A stretch of 64,000 bases of DNA from Chitinophaga sp. S165 (GCF_003182155.1 NZ_QGTG01000005.1:310001-374000); one strand, 5' to 3'; positions 34,303 to 44,047 are shown, numbered from the stretch's first letter. The notes: generated from the letters alone by a model not told the origin. A program made the numbers and translations.

Positions 34303-37300
34303 TTAAGGACAAGGAAAAGGCGACTTGATGTTTTGTTTTTCAAAACCGGCCAGCGGATACTTTACGGTAAATGTCTGCCCAGCCTTGTTAGTATGCGTGT
34401 AATTGATCGTCATTTTGTTATCTACTGCAAAGTTATGCATAGCAGGATTACAAAAATCACATGGCGCTATTCCCGGTACATAGATTGTTTTACCGTTCTT
34501 TGCTTTCATAAATATCGGTTTCGATTCAATATCCAGCGTAGCGCCATGCAGTTGGTCCATTTGTTTCTCAAACCGCTGTTCCAGTTTACGTAACAACTTT
34601 TGTTCCGCATCCTCCAAACGTCCCTCTACCTCTCTTGCACCAGTGCTCGCCCTTACATTCGGCAATTTTTCGGGCGCCTGACCTTTCAGCGTCAGCACAG
34701 ACTCTATCAGGTTCAGGCCGAGGATATCTATCTGGCAGTTGGTGTCTTTTACATAACTGTAGAAAGTAGCATTTTTTCCGGCAAGCCGTATCGGGTCCTG
34801 GCTGATATAAATACCTTCATCAGGTAAATAATACCTGAACCGGTTATAATAGAGATCAGTTTCTATATCCTGATATTGCCCCTGATACCGGAAAGGTATG
34901 AAAGACAGATCGCCTTTCGTTTTACGGGGCTTACCATAGATGTCCAGTTCACAAGCCCATACCAGTGTTCCATCTGTATCGTATGCCTGACAAGGTGTAC
35001 CCAGGTAATCGGTTATGATAGAATATGTTTTATCTCCGATGATCTTTGCAGACGGAACCGCTCCTTCAAATACCCAGGTGACCAGCGAAGTTGGAGGTAT
35101 CGGTTCAGGTGGCTGTATTACATTGCCCATTTCATCTACTTCAGCTACCGGCCGTTGCCCGGCTTCATAAGTCCATTCATGTAAAGGTACATGTTCATGC
35201 CACACCCAACGGGTGATCTGTTGTTTAAATAGTTTGGCGGTCCTTCTGCCTAACGCATCATATTCAAAAGTGACAGTGCTATTATCAGGACGTATCACTT
35301 TTTTAAGCATGCCATTGCCATACCATTCATATTGCCATGTTTTCAGATCATTGGTTACTTTTCTGATAAGATTGCCTTCTTCATCATATTCAAACCTTGC
35401 CTGTGCGGAGGCTTTTAATTGTCCGCCGGCATTGTACTTACGGTCTTTCTGTTCTTCACTCCGGAACAGATTGCCTAGTTTATCCGGTAACCTGAGATCA
35501 TATTGTCCATCCCCATACTGCGCCCGGGAAAGATTTCCAAATTCATCATGCCCGAATTTAGTGGCGCCTTTATCCAATGCGTTCACAATCTGGCGTAACC
35601 TGTTGTGCGGGTCCCAGCGGTAATATAAACTGCGGGTAACCTCATCACCATGGCGTACGGTGTGCGTTGAGGGCAACGCTGTATTGTCGTATGTCCAGCT
35701 GCTTGTAATACTTCCGGGAAGATGGCGTTCTACTTCCTGTCCCAGGTGATTGCACATGATCTGCGTCGTCCAGGCATTTTTTGTTCCTTCATGACTGGCG
35801 TTTATGCCGGTCAATACGCCCATTTTGTCATGCGTGAGGGCTATCAATGCTCCAAGTGAGCTTTTAATATTTTCCTTATGACCTTTCTTGTTATAGCTGA
35901 CAGTTACCGTATGTCCGTTCTGCCGTTCTTCCACAACGCGGCCAAGATAGTCTCTTGTATAACTGATAGTGTTGAATTCATTTACTGCTTCTATCAGCAG
36001 GCCATTACGGTCATAACTGAAGGTTTCCCAACTACCGTCACTATATTCAGCCCGTGTGATCCTGTGATTACTATCATACTCTAACGTTGTTTGTCTGCCG
36101 CCGGGGCGGTTTACAGTTAATAGATTTCCTGTAGCGTCCAGCGTATAACGTCGTATAATTCCATCGAAGCTCTTATCTTCTATGATCTCTCCACGTGCAT
36201 TACGGGTGAACTGGAAACTGCTGCCATGTTCATCAACAACGGTATTCAGCTGTTCCTCTGTATTGTATATAAAATGAATTTTTGCGCCGTTCTCCTCGCG
36301 CTGCTTTAGCTTGCCGAGTGGCGTATACTGGAATCTTACATCATTGTGTTTATCTTTTGCACGTATCACATCGAGATAGGCATTATACTGTAGTTGTACA
36401 ATATTGCCATCCGGTACATGTACTTCTGTTACTCTTCCCAGTTTATCGTAACGGAAAAGTTGTTCCTGTTGCTGTGGGTTGGTTGCGCTCAGACATTGTC
36501 CCCAGTTATCATATTCCCAAGTGGCCTTTCCGCCATCGGGCAATGTAAGTGCTGACAGATTATAGTCTTCATCATAAGTGAAAGTAGTCGTTCCTGCCTG
36601 ATGCTCTGCAATACTGCTCAACAGATGCTGTGCATTATAGGTGAATAGTTGCAGACTGCCATTTGCGTCACTGCGGCTATGTAATAATCCGTTGTCATAG
36701 TAAACATAAGAAGTACTGTTACCTTGTGCATCGGCAGCAACCAGCAACTTGCCTTCCTCATCGTAGCTGTAAGTCAGTTGACTGCCATCCGGATGAACAA
36801 CTGCAGTACAATTGCCCATTTCATCATACACATAACCTGTCATGTTCCCTTCCTCATCGATGCTTCTGTATATTTCAAATTCAGGAGTGTACTCTGTGAA
36901 TGTAGAATATCCCAATGCATCTTTGATCTGGTATACTGCAAAATCGGGTGTATAATAGTAAGTAGTAGTTTGTCCTAATGAATTGATGACAAGATTGTAT
37001 CCTTCTTTCGGATAATAAGCAATATGCCCTTCCAGTAGTCCGCCATCTCCCCAGGTATGTATACAACGACGTTGTTTGTCATACTCCCAGTAGAAGGACT
37101 GTCCATTACGATCTGTCTTTTTTATCATCAGATGATCGCGGTAGGTCATTTCAGTGGTCTGTTCTAAAGCATCAGTGATGCCGGTAAGATCGCCGGCTTC
37201 ATTATAAGCATAGCTGATCAGCAGGCGTTCTTGTCCGCGATGACGTGCAGTTACGCCGGTAATTCTTCCGGCAGTGTCACTGCTTATATGCAGGTGCCTT

Positions 37301-38406
37301 CCCACACTGTCAATAATACGGACGATCGCTCCGCGATTATTATAATGGAAGCTGATCATGAACTGCGCTTTGTCATGAATGGTGGAAAGCTGATACTGCT
37401 TTGCTGCGGTATATGTTTTACGGAAGGTGTAATACAGTCCGTCGTCCTGGTTATATAAACGGTATTCATCAATATCGGTACGTGTCAGCGTCATCTTTTC
37501 ATGCCGGTTGTAATCACTATCGCCGGTGGCAGGCAATGCGTCAAACACGGCACTGCGGCCATCTCCAAGTAATACTACAACAGCGCCGTCGTTGATGAAT
37601 TCTTCAATGCGCATGTCATAGCAAAGATGCGTACCATGTCCCAGTACACCGGTGAAAGGACTGTCACTGTTCCATGACCTTATCCATTTAACCGGGATGG
37701 GACCTGGCAATTCGAAATCCATCCCATCATATATCACAATGCCCTGCACAAGGTCTACAGGTTCAAATCCTCTTTTACACAATGCTTTACTCAGTTTGTT
37801 ACTGCCTAATTTCCCTTTCAGTGCGTGGTTGAATTTGGTCAGTCCTTTTCTGCCAAGTTTACCAAGTCCTTTCATCAAGGCGCCAAATCCGAAAGACATC
37901 ACAAGGTTTAACAGCACGCCTGCCCAGTCAGGAACATAAGGGCCGCCTACCATTACTGGTTTTCCAAATGAAAGCGGAATGGAGAATGAAGTGGGCAGAT
38001 ACATGCTGGGAATAGGCTTCAGTTTCTTACCGGGTTGAAGGGAGAGCGGAATGCCAATATCGTTACAGGTCATCAGCATATGGCCTGTAGGACTTAACAA
38101 TCTGCCTTCCGCTTTCACTGTCTTACTACCAAAGAAGTTAACCGAATCATGGCCTATCATAGGTGCCAGTAGCCAGGGTCCGCCCATAGGAAAGTGAAAC
38201 AGTATGATGATGATACCACTTGTATCACTTACTCCTCTTGGTACGTGATTGACCTTTGTGCTTGCGCCCATGAATGGAATATAGTCCATAGGGTCCAGTA
38301 CAAAGCCGATATAAGGGTGGGGCAGGGGAATAGGAAAGCCCAGCAGGATAACAATGTGTATGTCAAGCCCTATAACAGGAATAAAATGTTTATTGCTGAC
38401 AAGCAT
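34303..38406 (-). CDS. Rhs effector with PAAR-like N-terminus and deaminase-like C-terminal toxin
   Basis: 1367 residues. The order is: N-terminal PAAR-like segment (FPIPLPHPYIGFVLDPMDY, NHVPRGVSDTSG, about 20-70) that should sit on the VgrG tip; a hydrophobic stretch; DUF6531 (DPVDL-like FEPVDLVQGIVIYDG, about 220-240); more than a dozen YD repeats; the RHS core end (YISQDPIRLAGKNATFYSY...DILGL). The last 136 residues are the variable toxin. It has LEDAEQKLLRKLEQ and PGIAPCDFCNPAMHNF, matching the D/H/C-x-E and PCxxC zinc motifs of the cytidine-deaminase fold used by polymorphic toxins. ATG 38406 is used; TTG at 38412 is two codons upstream. It is followed by its immunity gene. Confidence 0.88.
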   Translation of the reverse strand: MLVSNKHFIPVIGLDIHIVILLGFPIPLPHPYIGFVLDPMDYIPFMGASTKVNHVPRGVSDTSGIIIILFHFPMGGPWLLAPMIGHDSVNFFGSKTVKAEGRLLSPTGHMLMTCNDIGIPLSLQPGKKLKPIPSMYLPTSFSIPLSFGKPVMVGGPYVPDWAGVLLNLVMSFGFGALMKGLGKLGRKGLTKFNHALKGKLGSNKLSKALCKRGFEPVDLVQGIVIYDGMDFELPGPIPVKWIRSWNSDSPFTGVLGHGTHLCYDMRIEEFINDGAVVVLLGDGRSAVFDALPATGDSDYNRHEKMTLTRTDIDEYRLYNQDDGLYYTFRKTYTAAKQYQLSTIHDKAQFMISFHYNNRGAIVRIIDSVGRHLHISSDTAGRITGVTARHRGQERLLISYAYNEAGDLTGITDALEQTTEMTYRDHLMIKKTDRNGQSFYWEYDKQRRCIHTWGDGGLLEGHIAYYPKEGYNLVINSLGQTTTYYYTPDFAVYQIKDALGYSTFTEYTPEFEIYRSIDEEGNMTGYVYDEMGNCTAVVHPDGSQLTYSYDEEGKLLVAADAQGNSTSYVYYDNGLLHSRSDANGSLQLFTYNAQHLLSSIAEHQAGTTTFTYDEDYNLSALTLPDGGKATWEYDNWGQCLSATNPQQQEQLFRYDKLGRVTEVHVPDGNIVQLQYNAYLDVIRAKDKHNDVRFQYTPLGKLKQREENGAKIHFIYNTEEQLNTVVDEHGSSFQFTRNARGEIIEDKSFDGIIRRYTLDATGNLLTVNRPGGRQTTLEYDSNHRITRAEYSDGSWETFSYDRNGLLIEAVNEFNTISYTRDYLGRVVEERQNGHTVTVSYNKKGHKENIKSSLGALIALTHDKMGVLTGINASHEGTKNAWTTQIMCNHLGQEVERHLPGSITSSWTYDNTALPSTHTVRHGDEVTRSLYYRWDPHNRLRQIVNALDKGATKFGHDEFGNLSRAQYGDGQYDLRLPDKLGNLFRSEEQKDRKYNAGGQLKASAQARFEYDEEGNLIRKVTNDLKTWQYEWYGNGMLKKVIRPDNSTVTFEYDALGRRTAKLFKQQITRWVWHEHVPLHEWTYEAGQRPVAEVDEMGNVIQPPEPIPPTSLVTWVFEGAVPSAKIIGDKTYSIITDYLGTPCQAYDTDGTLVWACELDIYGKPRKTKGDLSFIPFRYQGQYQDIETDLYYNRFRYYLPDEGIYISQDPIRLAGKNATFYSYVKDTNCQIDILGLNLIESVLTLKGQAPEKLPNVRASTGAREVEGRLEDAEQKLLRKLEQRFEKQMDQLHGATLDIESKPIFMKAKNGKTIYVPGIAPCDFCNPAMHNFAVDNKMTINYTHTNKAGQTFTVKYPLAGFEKQNIKSPFPCP

Positions 38407-38412
38407 AAGCAA

Positions 38413-39795
38413 TTATTTTAAAGGCTGAAGCGCCTCATTTTGTTCTATTTCGAGCGGAAGGATCATGGGTTCGCGGTTCTTCCGGATATTGTCTACATCC
38501 GACTTCCAGTCGTTACCGAATACTCTGCCCATCTTTTCATCTATGGCTTGTACAATATCATGTTTGCGATTGGCATGCGCGTAAGTGTAATAATCGCGTA
38601 GAAGGTAAATATAGATAGAGGCGCTGATCTCTTCATCAGATAAATGCAGGCCCGATTTATAGCCTTTTTCGAGTACTTCATAGTACCGGCCACTGTCTTT
38701 TCTTCTGCACAGCTCTGCTGCCTGGTACCAGGCATTCAATGCCTGTTGAGAGAATTTATGTTGTTCTGCAAGTTCTGCCTGTTGGATGAACCAGTTGATG
38801 GCTTCTGTAAAACGGCGGCGTATCTGTGCGTAGGCGCCATGATAGCCATAGAATTGTACCAGTAGTGGTAAACATGCACCATCGTTCAGCTGCATACCCT
38901 GTTTTGCAATACGTAGCCCGCGTTCCAGCAGCTCGGGTATTTTCGGGTCTTTTTTGAAATGAAATAAGACGCCTGCATACATGATATGGGCAGTAGCAAA
39001 CAGTCCTTTATTGCCACTCCTCTGAGTCGCGTCCAGTGCTTGTTGCCCCCAGCGATGAAGCCGTTTCAGGTCTTTATCTTTCATAGCAGTGCCCATTTCA
39101 AATACACATTTGCGTAACATAATCTCCGGGTCATTGGGATTGCCGCTGGTAGCCAGCTTCTGTATAGCAGCCTGAAGGTCCATGGGAATATGGATATTGC
39201 AAACCATATCAGGAAACTGGCGGTCATGAAAGGCAAAATGATCTGCATTTATATGATCGATCACCAGGAGTTTTACGCCAGCAGGAATACCTTTCTTCAA
39301 AAGGTTAGCGATCCAGTTCTTCATATCTTTTGTACTGCTCACCTGACGGGGTATTAAAGCCAGTACAAGTTGCTTATGCTGTTGAGGCAGTGATTGCCGG
39401 AAGCTGCCAAGTAGTGACACCAATACATCGTCCATTGGAGTTCCGCTGTTACGTTCCAATAGCTGCTGAAACGGGCGCGGGTCCCAGGTAAAGAGTGTCC
39501 GCTCCTGCACCTGCTGTACTAAGGCCATACTCTTTTCGTATGTATGCAGCCAGTCTTTGATCAGGGCTGCACTGAAAGTATCTTCATTTTCAAAAGACGT
39601 TAGCTGGGTTACAAATACTTCCGGTAAGCTGCCATGTTCTGAAGATTCCAGTTTGCAGAAGCCTTCATAAACCCTTGCCTCTTCCGGTTTAATGATGAAC
39701 CTTACGAATCTGAGAGATGGCTTATTGGCGGTTTTCTCCAGCCACTGTTTCTGGATAAGATTCACTAATTGCGCTATGGGATTATGCTCGTTCAT
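38413..39795 (-). CDS. Helical-repeat protein between VgrG and Rhs (effector adaptor candidate)
   Basis: 460 residues, cytoplasmic. The N-terminal third is alpha/beta (FVRFIIKPEEARVYEGFCKLE; VLALIPRQVSS; VKLLVIDHINADHFAF). The C-terminal two thirds look like tandem TPR-type helices (FATAHIMYAGVLFHFKKD; QALNAWYQAAELCRR). No known family was recognised. It lies 9 bases after vgrG and its stop is 6 bases before the Rhs ATG, the place where other T6SS put a chaperone or adaptor (DUF4123, EagR). It is a good candidate for a loader of the Rhs toxin onto VgrG in Bacteroidota. Confidence 0.65.
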   Translation of the reverse strand: MNEHNPIAQLVNLIQKQWLEKTANKPSLRFVRFIIKPEEARVYEGFCKLESSEHGSLPEVFVTQLTSFENEDTFSAALIKDWLHTYEKSMALVQQVQERTLFTWDPRPFQQLLERNSGTPMDDVLVSLLGSFRQSLPQQHKQLVLALIPRQVSSTKDMKNWIANLLKKGIPAGVKLLVIDHINADHFAFHDRQFPDMVCNIHIPMDLQAAIQKLATSGNPNDPEIMLRKCVFEMGTAMKDKDLKRLHRWGQQALDATQRSGNKGLFATAHIMYAGVLFHFKKDPKIPELLERGLRIAKQGMQLNDGACLPLLVQFYGYHGAYAQIRRRFTEAINWFIQQAELAEQHKFSQQALNAWYQAAELCRRKDSGRYYEVLEKGYKSGLHLSDEEISASIYIYLLRDYYTYAHANRKHDIVQAIDEKMGRVFGNDWKSDVDNIRKNREPMILPLEIEQNEALQPLK

Positions 39796-39804
39796 AAGAT
39801 GTGT

Positions 39805-41658
39805 TTAACAATTAAGATTGAGCATACCACCTACAATATCAGTGGTTATTTTCCCATTTACTTTTACATTTCCTTTTTCACTGCCGATATTCACTACCTG
39901 TTCTCCTGCTGCAAAAAGGTTCTTTGAATCAATATACAGGTTGGACTTGCTGGTGACGAAATTAGCATCATCTGCAGCTGAGATGATAGTCTTGGCCCCA
40001 CTGGCAATGTTGTTGGCCGCGTTGTCAATCAGCATGCTGGCATTCTGTTCACCAATGAATACTTTCTCTGATCCTATAAGATGTATTTCTTTAGATTTCA
40101 GTTCTATCTTATTGGGCGCTTCCACCACTATATGATCTTCTGTTTTCACTGTGATCAATGTCTGGGAGCTCACGGTGATATTTCCTGCACCATCCATGGC
40201 CATACTGCTGCCATTCTTATCTGTTACAGTAATACTGCCTGTTGCATCATTGAGCAGGATGGTATTGCCGCTTCTTGTCTTCAGTGCTTTCATATCGTTG
40301 CCAGCATTGCCATAACTGCTTTTGGCACCGCCATTATAGGTAGCGCCCATCACGAAAGGTTGTTCGGGATTGCCGCCTTCAAATTCTGTAATAACTTCTT
40401 CTCCTACTTCCGGCATGATGAACATCCCTTTATCACCACCGCCTGATGCCGATACTACACGTATCCATGGGGTCTGTCCCTGTTGCATCCAACGGAAGCG
40501 TACCCTGATCCGGCCCAGTCCTTTAGGGTCATTGTTGTCGGTCACAACGGCCGATTGTGGTTCTGTATATGGAATGTTAGCGAGGTTAATGTGAGGTGCT
40601 GCTGCATCTGCCGGGATGCCTTCGAACATATTATGATAGCTTCCGTTGGCGCCGCAATAGTGACGTACACCAGTGATCATGAATTCGCCATGATGTTGTT
40701 CCTGACCTGAGAAAGATTCTTTTATACTAACAGTATCTCCTATACGCACAGCGGGATTCGTGCTGCTGCCTTTAAGGGTCACCATCTTTGCCAGCCTGCC
40801 TTTCTTCTGCAATGTAGCCAGTTTGTCCATCTGCGACTTGGCACTGCTGTTGAAAGCGTAGTTCATTTTGTATAATCCCTCGCGATTATACAGCTTACTG
40901 CTAATGTCACTGGCATGCTGCGAATAGGTATTCAGTTTACCTGTTTCTTTGGATTGAGTGGTATCTTCCACTACCTTGTCCTGGCGGTAGTCATAACCAT
41001 TTAACTTGGCGTTGTTCGGTAGTACCGATAATGCAATATTGAAGTCAAGGAGATCGATCTGGTGTGTCAGCGTAATTTTCTGTGGAGAATATTTTCCAAA
41101 GATCTGTTGCTGGCCATCATAGAAGAACCATTCCCCATAACGTTCAGACAGGCGTGTAATAAAAGCGTAAGAGCTTTCATTGTACTGGACCACATATTTC
41201 TGTGTCTCTTTGTTCTCCGGATTGATAGCTGTCTTCAGTACATTGGGAGGATAGCTTTTCACTGTGGCGGAAACAATATCTGAAAGGGATTTGCTTTCAT
41301 AAGCGGCAATGTGAGGGTCATCGTTAAGCAGTATACTGGGGCTATGGCCGCGAATGATGCAATGGCCATGTGTGCCGTCGCCCGCTTTACCGGTCGTAAT
41401 ATTGGTCACAATGCCTTTGAAGATGAGGTCTTTCATACCAGGCAATTGCTCTGCCGGTGCTATTATGATCTCTGCTTCTTCCCCCAGGAATTTATTGGCA
41501 GCGCCGGACATGCCGCCTCCCAGTTTTTCAAACCAGTCATAACTGACATATATCTCAAATTCGTGATGGTCATTAATGTATTGTCGCAATTCGATCGTGT
41601 TAAACGTTTCGAATTGTTGTCCGGCTATGGAGAATGAGGTTTTTGTATTAAGTGCCAT
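39805..41658 (-). CDS. tssI: T6SS spike protein VgrG
   Basis: 617 residues. The gp27-like N-terminal domain is followed by the gp5-like OB fold (about 375-450; DDPKGLGRIRVRFRW, GMFIMPEVGEEVITEFEGGNPEQPFVMGA in parts) and a C-terminal triple-stranded beta needle of repeated valine-rich units (SITVTDKNGSS, ITVKTEDHIVVEA, VNIGSEKGNVKVNGKI). It forms the trimeric tip of the T6SS tube and carries effectors. No extra C-terminal catalytic domain is attached. It is the only vgrG in the window. Confidence 0.95.
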   Translation of the reverse strand: MALNTKTSFSIAGQQFETFNTIELRQYINDHHEFEIYVSYDWFEKLGGGMSGAANKFLGEEAEIIIAPAEQLPGMKDLIFKGIVTNITTGKAGDGTHGHCIIRGHSPSILLNDDPHIAAYESKSLSDIVSATVKSYPPNVLKTAINPENKETQKYVVQYNESSYAFITRLSERYGEWFFYDGQQQIFGKYSPQKITLTHQIDLLDFNIALSVLPNNAKLNGYDYRQDKVVEDTTQSKETGKLNTYSQHASDISSKLYNREGLYKMNYAFNSSAKSQMDKLATLQKKGRLAKMVTLKGSSTNPAVRIGDTVSIKESFSGQEQHHGEFMITGVRHYCGANGSYHNMFEGIPADAAAPHINLANIPYTEPQSAVVTDNNDPKGLGRIRVRFRWMQQGQTPWIRVVSASGGGDKGMFIMPEVGEEVITEFEGGNPEQPFVMGATYNGGAKSSYGNAGNDMKALKTRSGNTILLNDATGSITVTDKNGSSMAMDGAGNITVSSQTLITVKTEDHIVVEAPNKIELKSKEIHLIGSEKVFIGEQNASMLIDNAANNIASGAKTIISAADDANFVTSKSNLYIDSKNLFAAGEQVVNIGSEKGNVKVNGKITTDIVGGMLNLNC

Positions 41659-41668
41659 GGGAAAAGAG

Positions 41669-42478
41669 TTAATTTTTATTTGTCTTTTCTTTCAAAACAA
41701 GTGTTTTGTTCAAGGGGCCTGCGGCCTGTTCTGGTTGGAGGGAGATGTTCTCTCCTTTGAAAGCAACATTGAAGCTGGAAATACCGGCATCTCCCTGGTT
41801 ATCGGCTATTACCTGGAAGATGTTATTTGAAGTGATGCTCCAGGATCTATATCCTGGCAATCCATTAATGGCGCCACTGGAATCTGTATTTACATCATTG
41901 TACAACAGTGCGCCTTTATCATCGTAAATATCAAAATGCTTTCCTTTGAAATAGTAGGCCAGGTAGTTATTGGCATGCATCCATAATGGTGCACCGGCAG
42001 ATTCTTTAGGTACAGGCGCAAGCTGGATGGAATCCATCTTACCATCGCCGTATGCTAATCCGACCCAGAGGTCTGTACGGTCATTGTCGTGGCTGATCAG
42101 ACTAAAGTGTACACTGTCATAGACTGCGGACTGCCCACCGGTAAAAATAGGTTTGTCCAGCAGCCATTCTTTACGAGTGCCTATATGTTTATTGCCTGTT
42201 ACTGCAATTGGGAAATTCTCTGCGCCATAAGTATAAACACTGACCTGTTGTTGCCGGTTAGAATTAGAGATACGTAAAGCGCTCACCGGGCTGAGATATT
42301 TTGCGAAGTCGACGGTCTTCCAGAAAGTGTCCTGCGGAGGATGTACCTTTCTTGCATCCAGATAAACTTTGGGCATCCACACGGCATCCAGTACCGTTAC
42401 TTTATTAGTGGGCGTCTGCGCACAGGCTGTAACAGCGGCGCATAACAGTAAGGCACAAATGATGTGTAATGTCTTCAT
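41669..42478 (-). CDS. Lipoprotein, probable immunity protein for the Tae4-like amidase
   Basis: 269 residues with a lipoprotein signal (lipobox AVTAC). The mature part is mostly predicted beta strands (VSVYTYGAENFPIAV, VHFSLISHDNDRTDLWVGLAYGDG, HFDIYDDKGALLY). It is not the ~120-residue Tai4 fold and no family is recognised. It starts 6 bases after the stop of the amidase gene and has the periplasmic location needed to neutralise a cell-wall hydrolase. That makes it the best candidate for the cognate immunity protein, but a role as a carried or accessory effector is not excluded. Confidence 0.6.
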   Translation of the reverse strand: MKTLHIICALLLCAAVTACAQTPTNKVTVLDAVWMPKVYLDARKVHPPQDTFWKTVDFAKYLSPVSALRISNSNRQQQVSVYTYGAENFPIAVTGNKHIGTRKEWLLDKPIFTGGQSAVYDSVHFSLISHDNDRTDLWVGLAYGDGKMDSIQLAPVPKESAGAPLWMHANNYLAYYFKGKHFDIYDDKGALLYNDVNTDSSGAINGLPGYRSWSITSNNIFQVIADNQGDAGISSFNVAFKGENISLQPEQAAGPLNKTLVLKEKTNKN

Positions 42479-42484
42479 ACAATT

Positions 42485-42982
42485 TCAGTTTACTTCCCAG
42501 AACCAGATCTGTTTCACCCGGCTATCGCTGGTATAATCACCGGTAGCCGTTCTGATCTGCGTATTGACATGATACAGGAGGTCTATGTGATCTCCTGCAT
42601 TATTATTTCCATAGAAGTCTTTAAAGAAAATGATGCCATTTTTTGACCAGTACTGGTTGGTAATAAAATCATTTTTTTTCGCAGCATTGGAACAATCTAC
42701 CTGCAAGGGCACACCAAAGTTGCGCCAGATCCAGGTAGCCAGGCTTTCCGCTCCGCGTGCATAGCCGTGCTTACATTTAGGGTCAGTGTAATTTGCAAGT
42801 GAAATGCCAGCTTTGATGAGGCAGTAGGACATACGGATGGCGCATTGGTTCTCGTAATGATAGAAACCATTCTTATCCTTTTCGTCGCAGGGCATAGCAT
42901 GAGCACTACCGGGAGGAGCGGCTGAATCGTGTGGATAACTTGCCCACAATGTACTGAAAGCAGGAAATTTCTTCAGGGCCAT
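42485..42982 (-). CDS. T6SS peptidoglycan amidase effector, Tae4 type
   Basis: 165 residues from ATG 42982, no signal peptide. It has the Tae4 catalytic Cys in NQCAIRMSYCLIKAG (C47) and the His in GDHIDLLYH (about H132), matching the NlpC/P60-like dyad CxxRMSY...GHIDLW. It should cut the D-Glu to mDAP bond in the peptide stems of target cells. A longer frame runs back to a TTG at 43036 but adds residues not seen in the family. It lies 86 bases downstream of an Hcp gene, which suggests delivery as cargo inside the Hcp ring. The next gene is the probable immunity lipoprotein. Confidence 0.85.
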   Translation of the reverse strand: MALKKFPAFSTLWASYPHDSAAPPGSAHAMPCDEKDKNGFYHYENQCAIRMSYCLIKAGISLANYTDPKCKHGYARGAESLATWIWRNFGVPLQVDCSNAAKKNDFITNQYWSKNGIIFFKDFYGNNNAGDHIDLLYHVNTQIRTATGDYTSDSRVKQIWFWEVN

Positions 42983-43068
42983 GGATACATGCTTTAAGTA
43001 AGAATTACACGTTTGCGGTAATATGTACACCGGCAATGGAACAATCCTGTAGCGCTTGATGAATTATA

Positions 43069-43461
43069 TCACGACTGCGGCCATGGGTTCTGATAGGTAG
43101 AACTGCCCAGCTGTACCTCCCGGGCAGACAGTACTAGTTTTATCTGCATAGGTACATCTCCTGTAGCCTTGAAATGTTCAGCATACTCGACACAGTATGC
43201 ATCTGTAAATTTCAACTCTTTCATTTTAGACATAGCGTCACGGCGATAGAAAACAATGCTACCGCTTTTCGTCTGTGTGTTGGAGATCATCCAGTCGAAG
43301 AGGTTCGTATTCCCGTCTGATTCGAGTAAAACTGTCAGCGCTCCTCCCGTAGGACGGGCAGCTGGTTTTCCATTGTGGTCCGTATGTTGAGCGAAGGAAA
43401 ACTGGCAATCCAGTACGTTGATTTCTTCACCATCTAAACGCAATACTGCTTTGAATGACAT
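43069..43461 (-). CDS. tssD: T6SS tube protein Hcp (effector-cluster copy)
   Basis: 130 residues of the Bacteroidota Hcp family, starting MSFKAVLRLDGEEINVLDCQFSF and ending near SAREVQLGSSTYQNPW. It forms hexameric rings that stack into the inner tube. It is the first gene of the effector operon and precedes the Tae4-like amidase, so it may be specialised to carry it. It differs clearly from the second Hcp at 59094-59480 (for example Ala-rich N-terminus, other loop FDWMISNTQTKSGSIVFYRR). Confidence 0.93.
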   Translation of the reverse strand: MSFKAVLRLDGEEINVLDCQFSFAQHTDHNGKPAARPTGGALTVLLESDGNTNLFDWMISNTQTKSGSIVFYRRDAMSKMKELKFTDAYCVEYAEHFKATGDVPMQIKLVLSAREVQLGSSTYQNPWPQS

Positions 43462-43499
43462 ATCCTTGAGGTTTAGCTTGATAAATATGGTATCGTTAA

Positions 43500-43507
43500 C
43501 AAATTTA
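43500..43507 (-). promoter_or_regulatory. -7 promoter box (TAAATTTG) for the effector operon
   Basis: An exact TAnnTTTG on the minus strand, 39 bases before the Hcp ATG. The nearest TTTG is only 10 bases upstream, so the -33 element is unclear. Confidence 0.4.
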
Positions 43508-44002
43508 TTTATGGCAGCAAATGAGAGATGTACATGGAAATTGGGGACAACGTGTATTCATTTTCAGTAGGTCCCGCTCGGATTAACTGCTTTGTTAGCG
43601 GCAGGTTTTTCCATAGTTACAATTCAGATGCCGGATTAACTAATATAAAGATACATGGTCAGCACGAAAATAATTATTCTGGGACATATTCGAAATTATT
43701 TTATCAAAAAGCGGTGTTAATGCCCTGGCTGCTGGTGTTACTTAATTATTGCATATGACTTACGATGATTCGCAGTTCGGAATGTGATGAGGCTTACAGT
43801 GATTCTGGCGTTGACCTTCCAGCTCGCAGCGGCCGGTCTCCCAAATTATGACAAGACCTGTACTGCTGCCGGTTTTCTCAATCTGGTTCTTTTTTATTGT
43901 CACAGCTGTATTGAGTCTTCGCAGTTTAATCTGCATTATATCCTTATTTCATCGGTCTTTCCTCTGTTCGTCCATATCGCTTCACCGTCACTTCCATATC
44001 AT

Positions 44003-44047
44003 TTTACCGTCATCTCTATATCGAAGGGATATATAGATGACGGTAAA
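44003..44047. repeat. 20-base inverted repeat (hairpin) in the T6SS intergenic region
   Basis: TTTACCGTCATCTCTATATC and GATATATAGATGACGGTAAA pair with one mismatch around GAAGG. Flanking words ACCGTCA, CATATCGC and their complements (GATGACGGT, GCGATATGG) extend the pairing over about 43970-44085. Confidence 0.7.

Noticed and set aside
34303..38406. Mobile element call for the Rhs gene
   Set aside because: No transposase, terminal repeats or integrase nearby; the repeats are within the protein (YD repeats).
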